A stretch of DNA of 64,000 nucleotides from DASXTC01 sp036505635 (GCA_036505635.1 DASXTC010000025.1:62001-126000), one strand, 5' to 3'. Shown: positions 42,798 through 52,031, counted from the stretch's first letter. Numbers and translations: made by a program. The notes: generated by a model from the sequence alone, not told the origin.

Positions 42798-43952
42798 TCA
42801 GCGGCTCCGGCGGCATTCCTCCAGGATCTTCACTGCTTCCGCGCCCGGCATCCGGGGCAAGGAGGCCACGAACAGGTTCTCCTCGACGTGCGAGGGCTGT
42901 TTCATGCCCACCAGCGCCGTGGCCAGGCCCGGCACGGAGCGCACGACCTGGAGGCCGCGCTGCGCGTTGGTGCGGGTCCCGGGCAGACGGGCGGCGAAGG
43001 CAGGCCCCAACGCCTGAATGATCCGTCCCTGCAGCAGCGAGCCGCTCGCCATCACCACCATGCCGGCGGCCCGCGCCGCATCCAGCAGGCTGACGAGGCG
43101 CCCGTCGGTCATCTGGGTCGGCTCGAGGCAGGCCTCCCCCATGACGAGGTTGACGGGCAACTGGATCGCGCGGAAGTGGTGGTCCGGCCCGGACACCTGC
43201 TCCGCCACCGTCAGCAGCTCCTTGAGCGAGAGGTGTCCCGGATTGTTGGGCGGGACCCTCAAGCCGTCCCAGGTCGCCATGCCGTAGATCCCGATGACCC
43301 CCGCGGCGACCTTTCCTTCGAGCATCTCGAACGCGGCCCTCGCGCGCATCAGGAACTCGGGGCGTTCCACCTCCTGGAGCTGCGTCTCCGGATTGTGGAG
43401 GTAGTAGATGTCGATCGTATCGAGCCCCAGGTTGGCGCGGCTCCATTCGATCTGCGACTCCAGGTACCGCGGCGTGATGATGTGGCAGTTGGCCACCACC
43501 TCGTCGCGGGACGCGATCCCGGCCGAGAAGATCGCCTCGCCCATCCATCCGGCCGGGTCGCGCGGGTACTCGCCGTCGAAAGGAATGAACCCTCCCTTCG
43601 TGGCCACCACGATCTCCTCGCGTCCCACGCCCCCGGCGGTCAGCGCCCTGAGCGCTTCACCGATGTTGCGTTCGGAGCGCTGGAACCGGTAGTTGATCGC
43701 CGAATCGATTACGTTGCATCCCGAACGGACCGTCGCGATGACCGAGTCGCGGTACCCGGAGTCGTGCTCCGGCACCGGATCACCCAGATAGGTCCCGATA
43801 CCCAGCGAGGAGAGCCACAGGTCCGCGCCCAGGGCGAGATGGTCGGTTGCGAGCTTCCCCGCGAAGCGTTGCCGGTACCGCGCCGTCCCCTCGGTCGTGG
43901 CGCGACCCGCGATCCTTCCACCGGATCGCGGAGTGATGGTCGAGTCGGTCAT
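42798..43952 (-). CDS. Aldo/keto reductase
   Basis: NAD(P)H-dependent oxidoreductase of 384 residues with GGAGGT before the ATG. The catalytic tetrad is traceable: Asp and Tyr in NVIDSAINYRFQRSERNIG, Lys in VVATKGG and His in IDIYYLHNPE. The cofactor region RSVPGLATALVGMKQPSHVEEN is near the C-terminus. An insert of about 40 residues after the lysine (GEYPRDPAGWMGEAIFSAG) makes it longer than the usual 320. The substrate is unknown. It follows the DUF362 gene by 25 bp. Confidence 0.88.
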   Translation of the reverse strand: MTDSTITPRSGGRIAGRATTEGTARYRQRFAGKLATDHLALGADLWLSSLGIGTYLGDPVPEHDSGYRDSVIATVRSGCNVIDSAINYRFQRSERNIGEALRALTAGGVGREEIVVATKGGFIPFDGEYPRDPAGWMGEAIFSAGIASRDEVVANCHIITPRYLESQIEWSRANLGLDTIDIYYLHNPETQLQEVERPEFLMRARAAFEMLEGKVAAGVIGIYGMATWDGLRVPPNNPGHLSLKELLTVAEQVSGPDHHFRAIQLPVNLVMGEACLEPTQMTDGRLVSLLDAARAAGMVVMASGSLLQGRIIQALGPAFAARLPGTRTNAQRGLQVVRSVPGLATALVGMKQPSHVEENLFVASLPRMPGAEAVKILEECRRSR

Positions 43953-43977
43953 GTCCCGTACCTCCAGTTGCGGCGTG

Positions 43978-45453
43978 TCATGTGTCGAGCTCGATGGCGC
44001 CGGCCCAGCCCGCCGGGGGCGTGAAGCTGAGAGTCTGAGCGCGGAGCAGGTCGAACGGATGCCGCCAGCGCCCCGCGTTGGTCAGGACCTCGATGTGATC
44101 GCGCGATGGGAGGTCCGGATGGAAACCACCGCCAATCGCGTTTCTCAGGAGCGGAATCTTGCCCTCGTCGAACCCCATCACGCGGGCGCAGACGATGTCC
44201 ACCGCCGCGGGGTTCTCGCCGGCTATGATCAGCCCGGCGCCCTTGGGCGTGGGCCTCATCGGCCCCTCCCCCTCGCCGGCGATGACGGCGTCCACCAGGG
44301 CGAGGTAGCGCCGCTGGGGCTCCTCCCGCAGGAGGCCGGTGGCGTCGGCGTGAAAAAGGACCCGGTGCAGGTCGTGCACCATCCGCCAGACGGTGTCGTT
44401 GCCGTGCCAGGAGCCTTCCCAGTACGGGTCGGGAAAGGGCATCAGCCGGCCCGTCGCCCTGACGCCCCTCTCGACGAGATGAAGCGCCCTGCGCGCCATG
44501 GCCCCGCGCCGCCCCTCGATGCCGTCGCGCAGCCGTGAGATGATCTCCTTGCGCAGACTGGGGCGCAGGTACTCGTCGCCGCCGCTCGAGACGGGCCCCA
44601 TGGTGTGATGAGGCAGCCAGTCCTTCGAGCCGTTGATCCCCACGAGATTCTTCATGGCCGCCGTGACCCCAGCCTTCCGGTGGGTCTTGAGCTTCGGGAT
44701 GTTGATGACGACGTCGGCGCGCAGGATCGCCGCGGGAAAGAGGTAGGCGTGATTGACGGCGTTGTGCGCCTGCCGCATCGCCCGCGGATCGTACTGCGTG
44801 ACCCGGAAGCGGCGCGTCCGCGACTCCTCGAGGCCGGCGAATCGGCTGCCTCCCTTCAGGTCGACGACCCGGTAGCCCCCCGGGTCCCCGTCATTCGGAA
44901 GGCGCGTCATGATTATCCCTCCCCTTTTCTCCGACCGGGTGCGCCGGAAATCCACGAGACGGATCTCCACGCCCGCGTACCTTCTGGCGTCCTCGACAAC
45001 GCGGGCGAGGCCGGATCCCTCCACGGCCGTCGGAAAGTCGGCGTATTGCAGCGGCGAGTCCCCGATCGTGATGTCTCCCCTTCCTTTGAGCGCGAGGATG
45101 ACGTAATCGAGCACGGCGCGCACGACCGAGCCGTGGGTGATGAGCGCGTCGAGTCGCAGCCCGTCGCCGTGGAAGTGGCGCACCAGGTTCGGTTTGATCA
45201 CGACTCGGTCGCCCGGGCGCACGAGGGCGCTCAGCGGGTTCCAGTGCGGGGTGCCATACCACTCGGTGTCGAAGCCGAGGAGCCGAAGCGCCTCGCGCAC
45301 CCCGGCGTAGACCCGGTTGGCGGGGTCCAGGTGCCAGACCTCAGTGTGCAGCTCCGGATAATGTTCGGGCGGGTCGAAGGGCGGCTCCCGCGGGTAGGAG
45401 GGCTCCCCCGTCTCGGCGACGGCGACCGCGATGGGATGGGGGAAGGAGATCAC
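43978..45453 (-). CDS. DUF362-domain protein
   Basis: 491 residues from a GTG. The DUF362 region is recognisable: LVRPGDRVVIKPNLV, GRGDITIGDSPLQ, ADVVINIPKLKTHRKAGVTAAMKNLVGINGSKDWLPHHTMG, and LIIAGENPAAVDIVCARVMGF. Many DUF362 proteins carry a 4Fe-4S ferredoxin tail, but no CxxCxxC cluster is present here. Function is unknown; some relatives are suspected to act in cofactor or redox metabolism. It lies between lpxB and the aldo/keto reductase on one strand. Confidence 0.82.
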   Translation of the reverse strand: MISFPHPIAVAVAETGEPSYPREPPFDPPEHYPELHTEVWHLDPANRVYAGVREALRLLGFDTEWYGTPHWNPLSALVRPGDRVVIKPNLVRHFHGDGLRLDALITHGSVVRAVLDYVILALKGRGDITIGDSPLQYADFPTAVEGSGLARVVEDARRYAGVEIRLVDFRRTRSEKRGGIIMTRLPNDGDPGGYRVVDLKGGSRFAGLEESRTRRFRVTQYDPRAMRQAHNAVNHAYLFPAAILRADVVINIPKLKTHRKAGVTAAMKNLVGINGSKDWLPHHTMGPVSSGGDEYLRPSLRKEIISRLRDGIEGRRGAMARRALHLVERGVRATGRLMPFPDPYWEGSWHGNDTVWRMVHDLHRVLFHADATGLLREEPQRRYLALVDAVIAGEGEGPMRPTPKGAGLIIAGENPAAVDIVCARVMGFDEGKIPLLRNAIGGGFHPDLPSRDHIEVLTNAGRWRHPFDLLRAQTLSFTPPAGWAGAIELDT

Positions 45454-45531
45454 AGGCGGGACGTTCCTCCGGTGCGCGAATCTAGCCGCCGCGTGGCGCC
45501 GTTGTCAACGCGGGCCGCCGGCATGGGGCCT

Positions 45532-46701
45532 TCACCGGCGCAGCTCCTCGATGACGATCGCCGCCGCCGCCGCGAAGGCTCCACCGCCTCCGAGCTCCTC
45601 CTTCACGCCCTTCAGGTCCCGCCGCGTGCGCTCGCGCAACACCCTGTCGGTCAGGAATCGCTCGATCTCGGCCGCGATATTCTCCGGCGTGCAGTCCGAC
45701 TGGATCAGCTCGGGGACGATCATGCGCCCCGCCACGAGGTTCACCATCCCGAACCACTTCAGGTGCGTCATCCGGCGGGCGAGCTGGTAGGTCAGCGGGT
45801 TCAGGCGGTAGACGATCACCATCGGCACGCCCAGCAGCCCGGTCTCGACCGTCGCCGTGCCCGAGGAGACGATTGCGGCCTCGCAGAGGTTCACCGCCTC
45901 GTTGAAATCCCCGTCGGTCAGCGCCACGCCCGGCAGGTCGACCATCGAGCTCACCGCGCTGCGCGTCAGCGTCGAGGCGACCGGGATCAGATACTGCAAG
46001 TCGGGGAATCGTTCCGACAGCAGCCGCGCCGCGCCGAGGACGGGCGGCAGATTCCGGCGTACCTCCTTCATCCGGCTTCCGGGCAGCAGCCCGATGATAC
46101 GTCTGGCGGGATCGAGACCGACTCGCCGGGCCGCCTCCTCGCGGGACAGCCTCGGCCCATCCGTTTTGAGGATCTCCACCAGCGGATGGCCCACGAAGGT
46201 GGCCTCCACGCCCCGTTCCCGGTAGAAAGCCTCCTCGAACGGGAAGATTACGAGCATCCGTCGCACGGTCTCGGCGATCGTCTTCACGCGGCCGGGCTTC
46301 CAGGCCCACACCTGCGGGCTGACGAAATAGACGACGGGCACACCCGCTTCCTTCGCCTTGCGCGCCAGGCGCAGGTTGAATCCCGGGTAGTCGATCAGGA
46401 CGACCAGGTCGGGCTTTGCCGCCAGCTCCCGCAGGCACATTCTGAAGGCGCCTCGGATCACGGGGAGGCTCGTGAGGACCTCGACGAACCCCAGAACGGC
46501 GATCTTCTCTGCATCCAGCAGGGATTCGAGGCCCGCATCCCGCATGTACCGGCCGCCGATCCCCGTGAAGGCGACGCCGGGGGCCGATCGCCTCACGGCC
46601 TGCATCAGCCCCGCGCCGTAACGGTCGCCGGAAGCCTCCCCCGCGACGATCAGGACGCGCCGGCGCAGCGGCGCCGGCGCCGGTCCCGCGGCTTCAGACA
46701 T
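45532..46701 (-). CDS. lpxB: Lipid-A-disaccharide synthase
   Basis: GT19 enzyme joining UDP-diacylglucosamine and lipid X in lipid A synthesis; peripheral inner-membrane protein of 389 residues. Motifs: VLIVAGEASGDRYGAGLM, FTGIGGRYM, LIDYPGFNLRLARKAKEAGVPVVYFVSPQVWAWKPGR, FPFEEAFYRERGV, FVGHPL and LLPGSRMKEVRRNLP. It overlaps the DUF374 acyltransferase gene by 8 bp. It is direct evidence of a lipopolysaccharide-type outer membrane. Confidence 0.94.
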   Translation of the reverse strand: MSEAAGPAPAPLRRRVLIVAGEASGDRYGAGLMQAVRRSAPGVAFTGIGGRYMRDAGLESLLDAEKIAVLGFVEVLTSLPVIRGAFRMCLRELAAKPDLVVLIDYPGFNLRLARKAKEAGVPVVYFVSPQVWAWKPGRVKTIAETVRRMLVIFPFEEAFYRERGVEATFVGHPLVEILKTDGPRLSREEAARRVGLDPARRIIGLLPGSRMKEVRRNLPPVLGAARLLSERFPDLQYLIPVASTLTRSAVSSMVDLPGVALTDGDFNEAVNLCEAAIVSSGTATVETGLLGVPMVIVYRLNPLTYQLARRMTHLKWFGMVNLVAGRMIVPELIQSDCTPENIAAEIERFLTDRVLRERTRRDLKGVKEELGGGGAFAAAAAIVIEELRR

Positions 46702-47380
46702 GCCCCGACTCCACCGCCCGCGCCGAGGCGTCCGCCCCGGTGGCGAGAGCCTGGGCCCTCGACGTCAGCTCGTTGAGGGCGCGCTCCACCTCGAGACGAA
46801 GCGCCTCCATCTGGGCCTCGTCGGCCCGCGCGGGCACCTCGATCGGCTCGCCGTAGACGAACACGCCCTTCGAGAAGGGTCTCGGCACGATGAAACCGTC
46901 CCACGAGCCGAGCACCTTCCCGCGCGACGCCGCGAAGGCCACCGGGACGATCGGCGCGCCCGACATCCGCGCCGCCTGCACCACTCCCATCTGCGCGCGG
47001 TGCCTCGGCCCTCGCGGCCCGTCGGGCGTGAAACCCACGTCGCTCCCTTCTCGCAGCGATCGCACGGCCGCCCGCAGCGCCATGGCGCCGCCGCTGGTCG
47101 TCGAGCCCCGCAGAGACTCGTGACCGAAGAGCCTCATGGTCCGCGCGATCATCTCCCCGTCGTGATGGGCGCTGATCATGATGGCGATGCGCTTCCCCAG
47201 GTAGGAGTAGGGCATGAGGAACAGGTGCCCGTGCCAGAATGTGTGGATGTAGGGCCGGGCCGCGGCCCGCAGGTCGTCGACGACGCGGCGTCCCACCCGG
47301 TCGAGCCTCATCGTGAGCCTCGTCAGGCGGATCAGGAGGGAGGCCAGAAACGGCACGAGCAGGAGGCCCAGCCTTCTCAT
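46694..47380 (-). CDS. DUF374-family lysophospholipid/lipid A acyltransferase-like protein
   Basis: 228 residues from ATG 47380 (GGGTGGAG before it). An N-terminal membrane helix precedes IHTFWHGHLFLMPYSY, ISAHHDGEMIARTM, STTSGGAMALRA and GFTPDGPRGPRHRAQMGVVQAA, the DUF374 pattern related to LPLAT acyltransferases (HxxxD replaced by HxxE/D variants). It overlaps lpxB, so a role in acylating lipid A or its precursors is likely, not proven. DUF374 genes lie near lipid A or KDO genes in many Gram-negatives. Confidence 0.83.
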   Translation of the reverse strand: MRRLGLLLVPFLASLLIRLTRLTMRLDRVGRRVVDDLRAAARPYIHTFWHGHLFLMPYSYLGKRIAIMISAHHDGEMIARTMRLFGHESLRGSTTSGGAMALRAAVRSLREGSDVGFTPDGPRGPRHRAQMGVVQAARMSGAPIVPVAFAASRGKVLGSWDGFIVPRPFSKGVFVYGEPIEVPARADEAQMEALRLEVERALNELTSRAQALATGADASARAVESGHV

Positions 47381-47383
47381 CGG

Positions 47384-47412
47384 TCGACTCCACCCATCCC
47401 TGGCATTATACT
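47384..47412 (+). promoter_or_regulatory. Predicted promoter of the UDP-glucuronate decarboxylase gene, with a minus-strand -10 box overlapping it
   Basis: On the plus strand TCGACT (47384-47389) is 17 bp from TATACT (47407-47412). The minus strand of 47405-47410 reads a perfect TATAAT facing the DUF374-lpxB operon, whose first codon is 25 bp away. Two divergent -10 boxes thus share bases. The minus-strand box has no clear -35. Confidence 0.5.
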
Positions 47413-47471
47413 TTCCGCCCGGTCGCGGCCCGGCCTTCGCCGGGAAGGCTGAGGATGAGGCGGGCGCATCG

Positions 47472-48449
47472 ATGCCTGAGCGGGTGCTGATCACCGGCGG
47501 GGCCGGGTTCATAGGAAGCCACCTCAGCGATCACTTCATCGCTCAGGGGTTCGAAGTCATCTGCGTCGACAACCTCCTGACGGGCAGCCCCGACAACATC
47601 GCTCACCTGATGGGGCACGGCCGGTTCAGCTACATCAATCTCGATGTCACGACCTACCTGTACGTGCCGGGCCGGGTCGACCACATCCTCCATTTCGCCA
47701 GCCCGGCCAGCCCGCTCGACTACCTCGACCTTCCGATACAGACCCTGAAGGTCGGTTCGCTGGGCACCCACAAGGCGCTCGGCCTGGCCAGGGAGAAGGG
47801 AGCGCGGTTCCTGCTGGCTTCCACCTCCGAGGTGTACGGAGACCCGTTGATCCACCCGCAGCCGGAGAGCTACTGGGGCAACGTGAACCCCATCGGCCCG
47901 CGCGGCGTCTACGATGAAGCCAAGCGGTTCGCCGAGGCGATGACGATGGCCTATCACCGGTACCACGGCCTCGACACCAAGATCGTCCGGATCTTCAATA
48001 CCTACGGCCCTCGCATGAGGATCAAGGATGGCCGCGCCATCCCGACCTTCATGGCGCAGGCGCTCCTTGGAGAAGATCTGACGCTGTTCGGGGATGGCTC
48101 GCAGACGCGCTCATTCTGCTACGTCTCCGATCTCGTGGAGGGGATCACCCGGCTCCTGATGAGCGACACCCACGAGCCGGTGAACCTCGGCAACCCCCAC
48201 GAGATGACGCTCCTCGACCTGGCTCGCGAGATCCTGAAGATCTCCGGCAGCGCGAGCCGGATCGTGAACCGCCCCCTGCCGGTGGACGACCCGAAGGTCC
48301 GCCAGCCCGATATAACGCGGGCGCGCGCGCTGCTCGGGTGGGAGCCGAAGGTCGCCCTGGAGCCGGGGCTGCAGGCGACGCTTCAGGACTTCAGGACGAG
48401 GCTGGCGGCCGGGCCCCGGCCCACGCAACCGGCGGCGCCGACCGCCTGA
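47472..48449 (+). CDS. UDP-glucuronic acid decarboxylase (UDP-xylose synthase)-like SDR enzyme
   Basis: NAD-dependent sugar-nucleotide enzyme of 325 residues. The Rossmann loop is VLITGGAGFIGSHLSDHF. The UXS pattern follows closely: HFASPASPLDYLDLPIQTLKVG, STSEVYGDP, ESYWGNVNPIGPRGVYDEAKRFAEA with catalytic Tyr and Lys, and FNTYGPRM. It would convert UDP-glucuronate to UDP-xylose or a keto-pentose for surface glycan. An upstream in-frame start at 47313 adds residues antisense to the neighbour, so ATG 47472 is used. It is the only plus-strand gene of the polysaccharide region apart from a small orphan. Confidence 0.92.
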   Translation: MPERVLITGGAGFIGSHLSDHFIAQGFEVICVDNLLTGSPDNIAHLMGHGRFSYINLDVTTYLYVPGRVDHILHFASPASPLDYLDLPIQTLKVGSLGTHKALGLAREKGARFLLASTSEVYGDPLIHPQPESYWGNVNPIGPRGVYDEAKRFAEAMTMAYHRYHGLDTKIVRIFNTYGPRMRIKDGRAIPTFMAQALLGEDLTLFGDGSQTRSFCYVSDLVEGITRLLMSDTHEPVNLGNPHEMTLLDLAREILKISGSASRIVNRPLPVDDPKVRQPDITRARALLGWEPKVALEPGLQATLQDFRTRLAAGPRPTQPAAPTA

Positions 48450-48480
48450 GGTTCTCGTCCGCCCGCGTCTGCTCCGGTAG

Positions 48481-48864
48481 TCAGCATCCGGAGACGCGGC
48501 GCCCCCAGATCCGGCCCGAGTGGCCGTCCGCTCCGCGGAAGAGGCCTCGAAAGTGGGAGCGGTCCTCCCCCAGGACGAGGCGCACGCGGTACCCCTCGCG
48601 ACTCCGGAAGGCGAGCACGCGTCCCATCTCTGCCAGGGTCACGTCGCGCTCTCCCCAGGGATCCGCCGGGCAGAGGGTGATGTCCCACGAACCGGAATCG
48701 TCGTGCGCGATGACGATGCGATCGTGCCCTTCACGGCAGTAGGTCGTGAGGTCGTGACCCGGCTTGCGGTCCTCATGGCACGCGTCGTAGGTCCAGACCC
48801 CGTCCCAGGAGGAGGGTCCGGTCGCGCGCAGCAGCAGGAAGGCGACCAGGAGCAACGAGCTCAT
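48481..48864 (-). CDS. Small secreted protein of unknown function
   Basis: I do not recognise it. 127 residues with a short hydrophobic N-terminus (SSLLLVAFLLLRATG) that could be a signal peptide. Four cysteines (CHEDRK, YCREGH, TLCPAD and the C-terminal GC) could make two disulfides in the periplasm. The ATG touches the stop of the tyrosine autokinase gene, with no ribosome site, suggesting coupled translation within the export operon. Confidence 0.6.
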   Translation of the reverse strand: MSSLLLVAFLLLRATGPSSWDGVWTYDACHEDRKPGHDLTTYCREGHDRIVIAHDDSGSWDITLCPADPWGERDVTLAEMGRVLAFRSREGYRVRLVLGEDRSHFRGLFRGADGHSGRIWGRRVSGC

Positions 48865-50973
48865 TCAGAGTGCGGCGGTGCGCCGGCGGGACTTGGGCTC
48901 GCCGGCCGAGTTGCCGGCGGCGCGAGGATCATAGGACGGGTAGTAGAGATCGCGATTCTCGGCGCGGCTCAGGTCGACGTCATTGAGAACGGCGCCGGCG
49001 ATGTTGGGGTTGGCCGTTCGAATCGCCTCGAGGGCGCGTCTGAGCACGTCCCGGCCGGTCCGGCCCTGACGGGTGACGAGGACCACCATGTCGGAGCGGG
49101 CCGCCAGGAGCACCGTGTCGGTGAGGCCTCCCGCCGGTGGTGAGTCGAGGATCACCCAATCGTGGCTCTCCTTGAGCTCCTTCACGAGGGAGGCGAATCT
49201 GAGGGAGGTCAGCATCTCCGCCGGGCTGGGTGGCTGGGGCCCGCTGGTGATCACGGAGGGCTCCCCGGGACCGCCGCCGCGGATGAAGCCTCGCGACGAG
49301 CCGGGCACATCCTGACCGGCCAGGTAGTTGGTGAGACCCGGCGAAGGGTCGAGCCCCATGAGACGGTGCACGCTCGGGCGCCTGAGGTCGGCGTCCACGA
49401 GGCAGACCTTCTCGCCGCCGCGGGCGAGCGCCCGCGCCAGCATCACGGCGGACAGCGTCTTGCCCTCCTCCGGGCCCGCACTCGTGATCAGCACGACCCG
49501 ACGCTCGCGGTTGAGGCTCGAGAACTGCAACCCGGTCCTCAGCGAGCTGAAGGCCTCTCCCATCACCCTCTCCGCGCCCAGGTCCCCCTCACGGCGGCGC
49601 GGCACCACGGCGAGCGTCGCGAGACCGAACTCGCGGCTGATCTGTTCGGCGCCGCGCACCGTGTCGTCGAGGTACTCGAGGAAGAAGACGAGCCCGATGC
49701 CGAGGCCGAACCCCATCAGCATCGAGACGGCGAGGTTGATGAGCCGGCGCGGCCTGACCGGGTTGGAAGGCACGATGGCGCGGTCCAGCAGGGCGAGGTT
49801 GTTTCGCAGCAGGCCCGAGTTCAGGTCGATCTCCTTGGCACGCTGCGCCACCAGATCGTAGATCCGCTTGGCCTCCTCCGACTCGGTCTGGAGGATGTTG
49901 TAGGTGGAGGATTTCTCGGAGACCGTGAGGGCCTCCTCCTTCGTCCGCTGGATCTCGGTCCCCAGGTCCTTCTCGCGCTCCTCCGCCAGCACGTATTCGG
50001 TGCGGATCGCGCTGATGATCCGGGTGGTCTCAGTCTGGATGCGCTGGGTCAGCTTGCCGAGGCTCGCCTCGTTCTCCCGGACCTTGAAGTGGCCGGGCTT
50101 GAACGTCACGAGGAGCTTTCGCTGCTCTGCCTCCAGCTCCCCCTTGTCCTTCGTGAGGCCCCGCAGGACGTCGTCCTTGGCCACCTGGGGGATCACGTAG
50201 TAGTCCCCGTTGGACCGGTCGATCTCCTCGATCTTGCGGAAGACCGCCTCCAGCTCGAGCCTCTTGAGCTTGGTCTCGGTGTAGTCCTTCTCGAGGGATG
50301 AGAGCCTCTCGTTGTACGACGCCCGCTGAGTCTCGGGGTTGAAGATCTGCTTTTCCCGCGCGTAGCGGAATTTCTCCTGCTCGCGGGCCACCAGCTTGTC
50401 GCGCAGCGGCTCCATCTGAGTGAGCAGCGACCCGATCGCGCCGGACGTCGCCTGCGCGGCCTGCTCCAGATTGCGGCTCACGTAGCTTTCGACCAGCTCG
50501 TTGACCCAGCGCGTGACCTCCCGCGGATCGGGGCCCTCCATGCTGACGGTCACGACCACCGTGTCCGGGATCGGCTCGACCTCGATGCGGCCCATGAAGC
50601 CCGCCACGGGGTCCTTGAGGCCGTTGAAGAACGCGTTGTCCTTGAGCCCGAGCTTGTTGAAGGCCCTCTCGGCCACGTCGCGGCTCTTGAGGACCTCGAG
50701 CTGGCTCTTGAAGTACCGATCCTCGGCCGACCAGCCGAACCCGGTCGTCCCGATCTGGGACACGTCGTCCACCTTGACCACACGCTGCGCCCTCGGGCTG
50801 ATCTCCACGGTGGCGCTGGCGCGGTAGACGGGAGTCTGGACGAAGGTGGCGATGACCCCCACGGTCACGACCACCACGAAGACCGTGGCGACCGTGCGGC
50901 GCCCCGTCCAGATCGTGCGCCAGTAGTCGCGCAGGTGGGCCTGCTTTTCGCTGTCGGACTGGTCCCGGCTCAT
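48865..50973 (-). CDS. Polysaccharide co-polymerase / bacterial tyrosine autokinase (Wzc-type)
   Basis: Controls chain length and export of capsule or exopolysaccharide. 702 residues: membrane helix at about 28-50, Wzz domain with long coiled coils (about 190-370), second helix at about 412-435 (INLAVSMLMGFGLGIGLVFF), then the kinase: ITSAGPEEGKTLSAVMLARAL (Walker A), VCLVDADLRRPSVHRL (Walker A') and DWVILDSPPAGG (Walker B). The tail has clustered tyrosines (RDLYYPSYDP) for autophosphorylation. It follows the Wza-type gene by 31 bp. A TATACT lies on the coding strand at 50993-50998. Confidence 0.92.
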   Translation of the reverse strand: MSRDQSDSEKQAHLRDYWRTIWTGRRTVATVFVVVVTVGVIATFVQTPVYRASATVEISPRAQRVVKVDDVSQIGTTGFGWSAEDRYFKSQLEVLKSRDVAERAFNKLGLKDNAFFNGLKDPVAGFMGRIEVEPIPDTVVVTVSMEGPDPREVTRWVNELVESYVSRNLEQAAQATSGAIGSLLTQMEPLRDKLVAREQEKFRYAREKQIFNPETQRASYNERLSSLEKDYTETKLKRLELEAVFRKIEEIDRSNGDYYVIPQVAKDDVLRGLTKDKGELEAEQRKLLVTFKPGHFKVRENEASLGKLTQRIQTETTRIISAIRTEYVLAEEREKDLGTEIQRTKEEALTVSEKSSTYNILQTESEEAKRIYDLVAQRAKEIDLNSGLLRNNLALLDRAIVPSNPVRPRRLINLAVSMLMGFGLGIGLVFFLEYLDDTVRGAEQISREFGLATLAVVPRRREGDLGAERVMGEAFSSLRTGLQFSSLNRERRVVLITSAGPEEGKTLSAVMLARALARGGEKVCLVDADLRRPSVHRLMGLDPSPGLTNYLAGQDVPGSSRGFIRGGGPGEPSVITSGPQPPSPAEMLTSLRFASLVKELKESHDWVILDSPPAGGLTDTVLLAARSDMVVLVTRQGRTGRDVLRRALEAIRTANPNIAGAVLNDVDLSRAENRDLYYPSYDPRAAGNSAGEPKSRRRTAAL

Positions 50974-51004
50974 CCTCGCCTCGCAGGGGGTAAGTATACG
51001 GCCA

Positions 51005-51997
51005 TCACGGCTTGGCCGCCCGCGGCGAACCGCCCGGCGGGGCCTCCTGGACGTTGACGATGTCGCCCGACCGGAGCCGCATGTTGAGCCTGGCTCCCTG
51101 ATCGGAGAAGAGGTTCTTGATGTCGATGCGGAAGACCTCCCCGGCCGACGCGGGGTCGACCTCCTCCGGACGTCGCGTCACCAGGATCTCTCCCGCCGCG
51201 TTCTCCTTGAGACCGCCGGCCTCGGAGAGCGCGTCGATCAGGTTCGTGGCGCCGGTCATGTAATACCGGCCCGGATGCACCACCTCGCCCACGACGTTGA
51301 TCCACTGGCTCAGGTATTCCCAGACCGACACGGTCACGTGGGGATCCTGGATGTAGTCCTTCGCGAGCCGCGAGGTGATGTCCCCCGCCACGTCGTCCAC
51401 CGTCTGCCCCTCGGCCCGCACGCTCCCGATGAGCGGGAAGCTGATCGTCCCCCGCGGCGAGACCTTCAGCGTCTTGTTGAGGTCCTCGTGGCCGAAGACA
51501 TCGATCTGCAGGACGTCGTTCACGCCGATGCGGTACAGGTCGGCGGCATTGGACCGCCGTTCCGGCGGGATGATCACGATGCGCAGCTCGTCGAGGGCCT
51601 GGGCCACCGAGACGAGCGAGTCGCCCACACCGCCGAAGAGGACCAGCAGCTCGGCTGCCGCACCCTCACCTTCGCGCGTGACGGTGATCGGCAGCAGGTA
51701 ATCTCCCGCGTCGACCGTCTCCGGCAGGTCGGTCGTGGACCCTGGGAGCCGCACCAGGAGGTCGCGTTTCTCGGGGGGGCCCTTGCGAGCCAGCGTGTAT
51801 TTCTGGAAGGGGGCCGAGGATCTCAGCGTGATGCGGAGCAGCCGCCCCTCAGGCTGCAGCTCGACCGCGCGCAGGCTCTCCGGATCCGATCTCGCCTCGG
51901 GCGCCGGGAACCCCTGCGCCGCGAGGAGGATCCAGAGTATCGCCGACGTGGCCGCGCCCGATGCCACGCGGCGGGCTGCCAGTCTGGATGACCCCAC
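51005..51997 (-). CDS. Polysaccharide export outer-membrane protein (Wza/Poly_export type) with extra N-terminal domain
   Basis: 330 residues from a GTG with GGGGGGAG upstream. After a signal peptide, residues ~40-150 form a beta-rich AMIN-like region (LQPEGRLLRITLRSSAPFQKYTL; LLVRLPGSTTDLPE). The polysaccharide export domain follows (YRIGVNDVLQIDVFGHEDLNKTLKVSPRGTI) with a SLBB domain (INVVGEVVHPGRYYM, LIDALSEAGGL). No lipobox cysteine is present, unlike Wza. It would form the periplasmic/outer-membrane channel working with the kinase encoded next. Confidence 0.9.
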   Translation of the reverse strand: MGSSRLAARRVASGAATSAILWILLAAQGFPAPEARSDPESLRAVELQPEGRLLRITLRSSAPFQKYTLARKGPPEKRDLLVRLPGSTTDLPETVDAGDYLLPITVTREGEGAAAELLVLFGGVGDSLVSVAQALDELRIVIIPPERRSNAADLYRIGVNDVLQIDVFGHEDLNKTLKVSPRGTISFPLIGSVRAEGQTVDDVAGDITSRLAKDYIQDPHVTVSVWEYLSQWINVVGEVVHPGRYYMTGATNLIDALSEAGGLKENAAGEILVTRRPEEVDPASAGEVFRIDIKNLFSDQGARLNMRLRSGDIVNVQEAPPGGSPRAAKP

Positions 51998-52031
51998 CCC
52001 GATCTCCCCCCGCTGGTGTGTGAGTGCCCAA

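Noticed and set aside
44605..46776. 723-residue plus-strand open frame opposite DUF362 and lpxB
   Set aside because: Antisense shadow; lpxB and DUF362 on the minus strand carry conserved motifs throughout.
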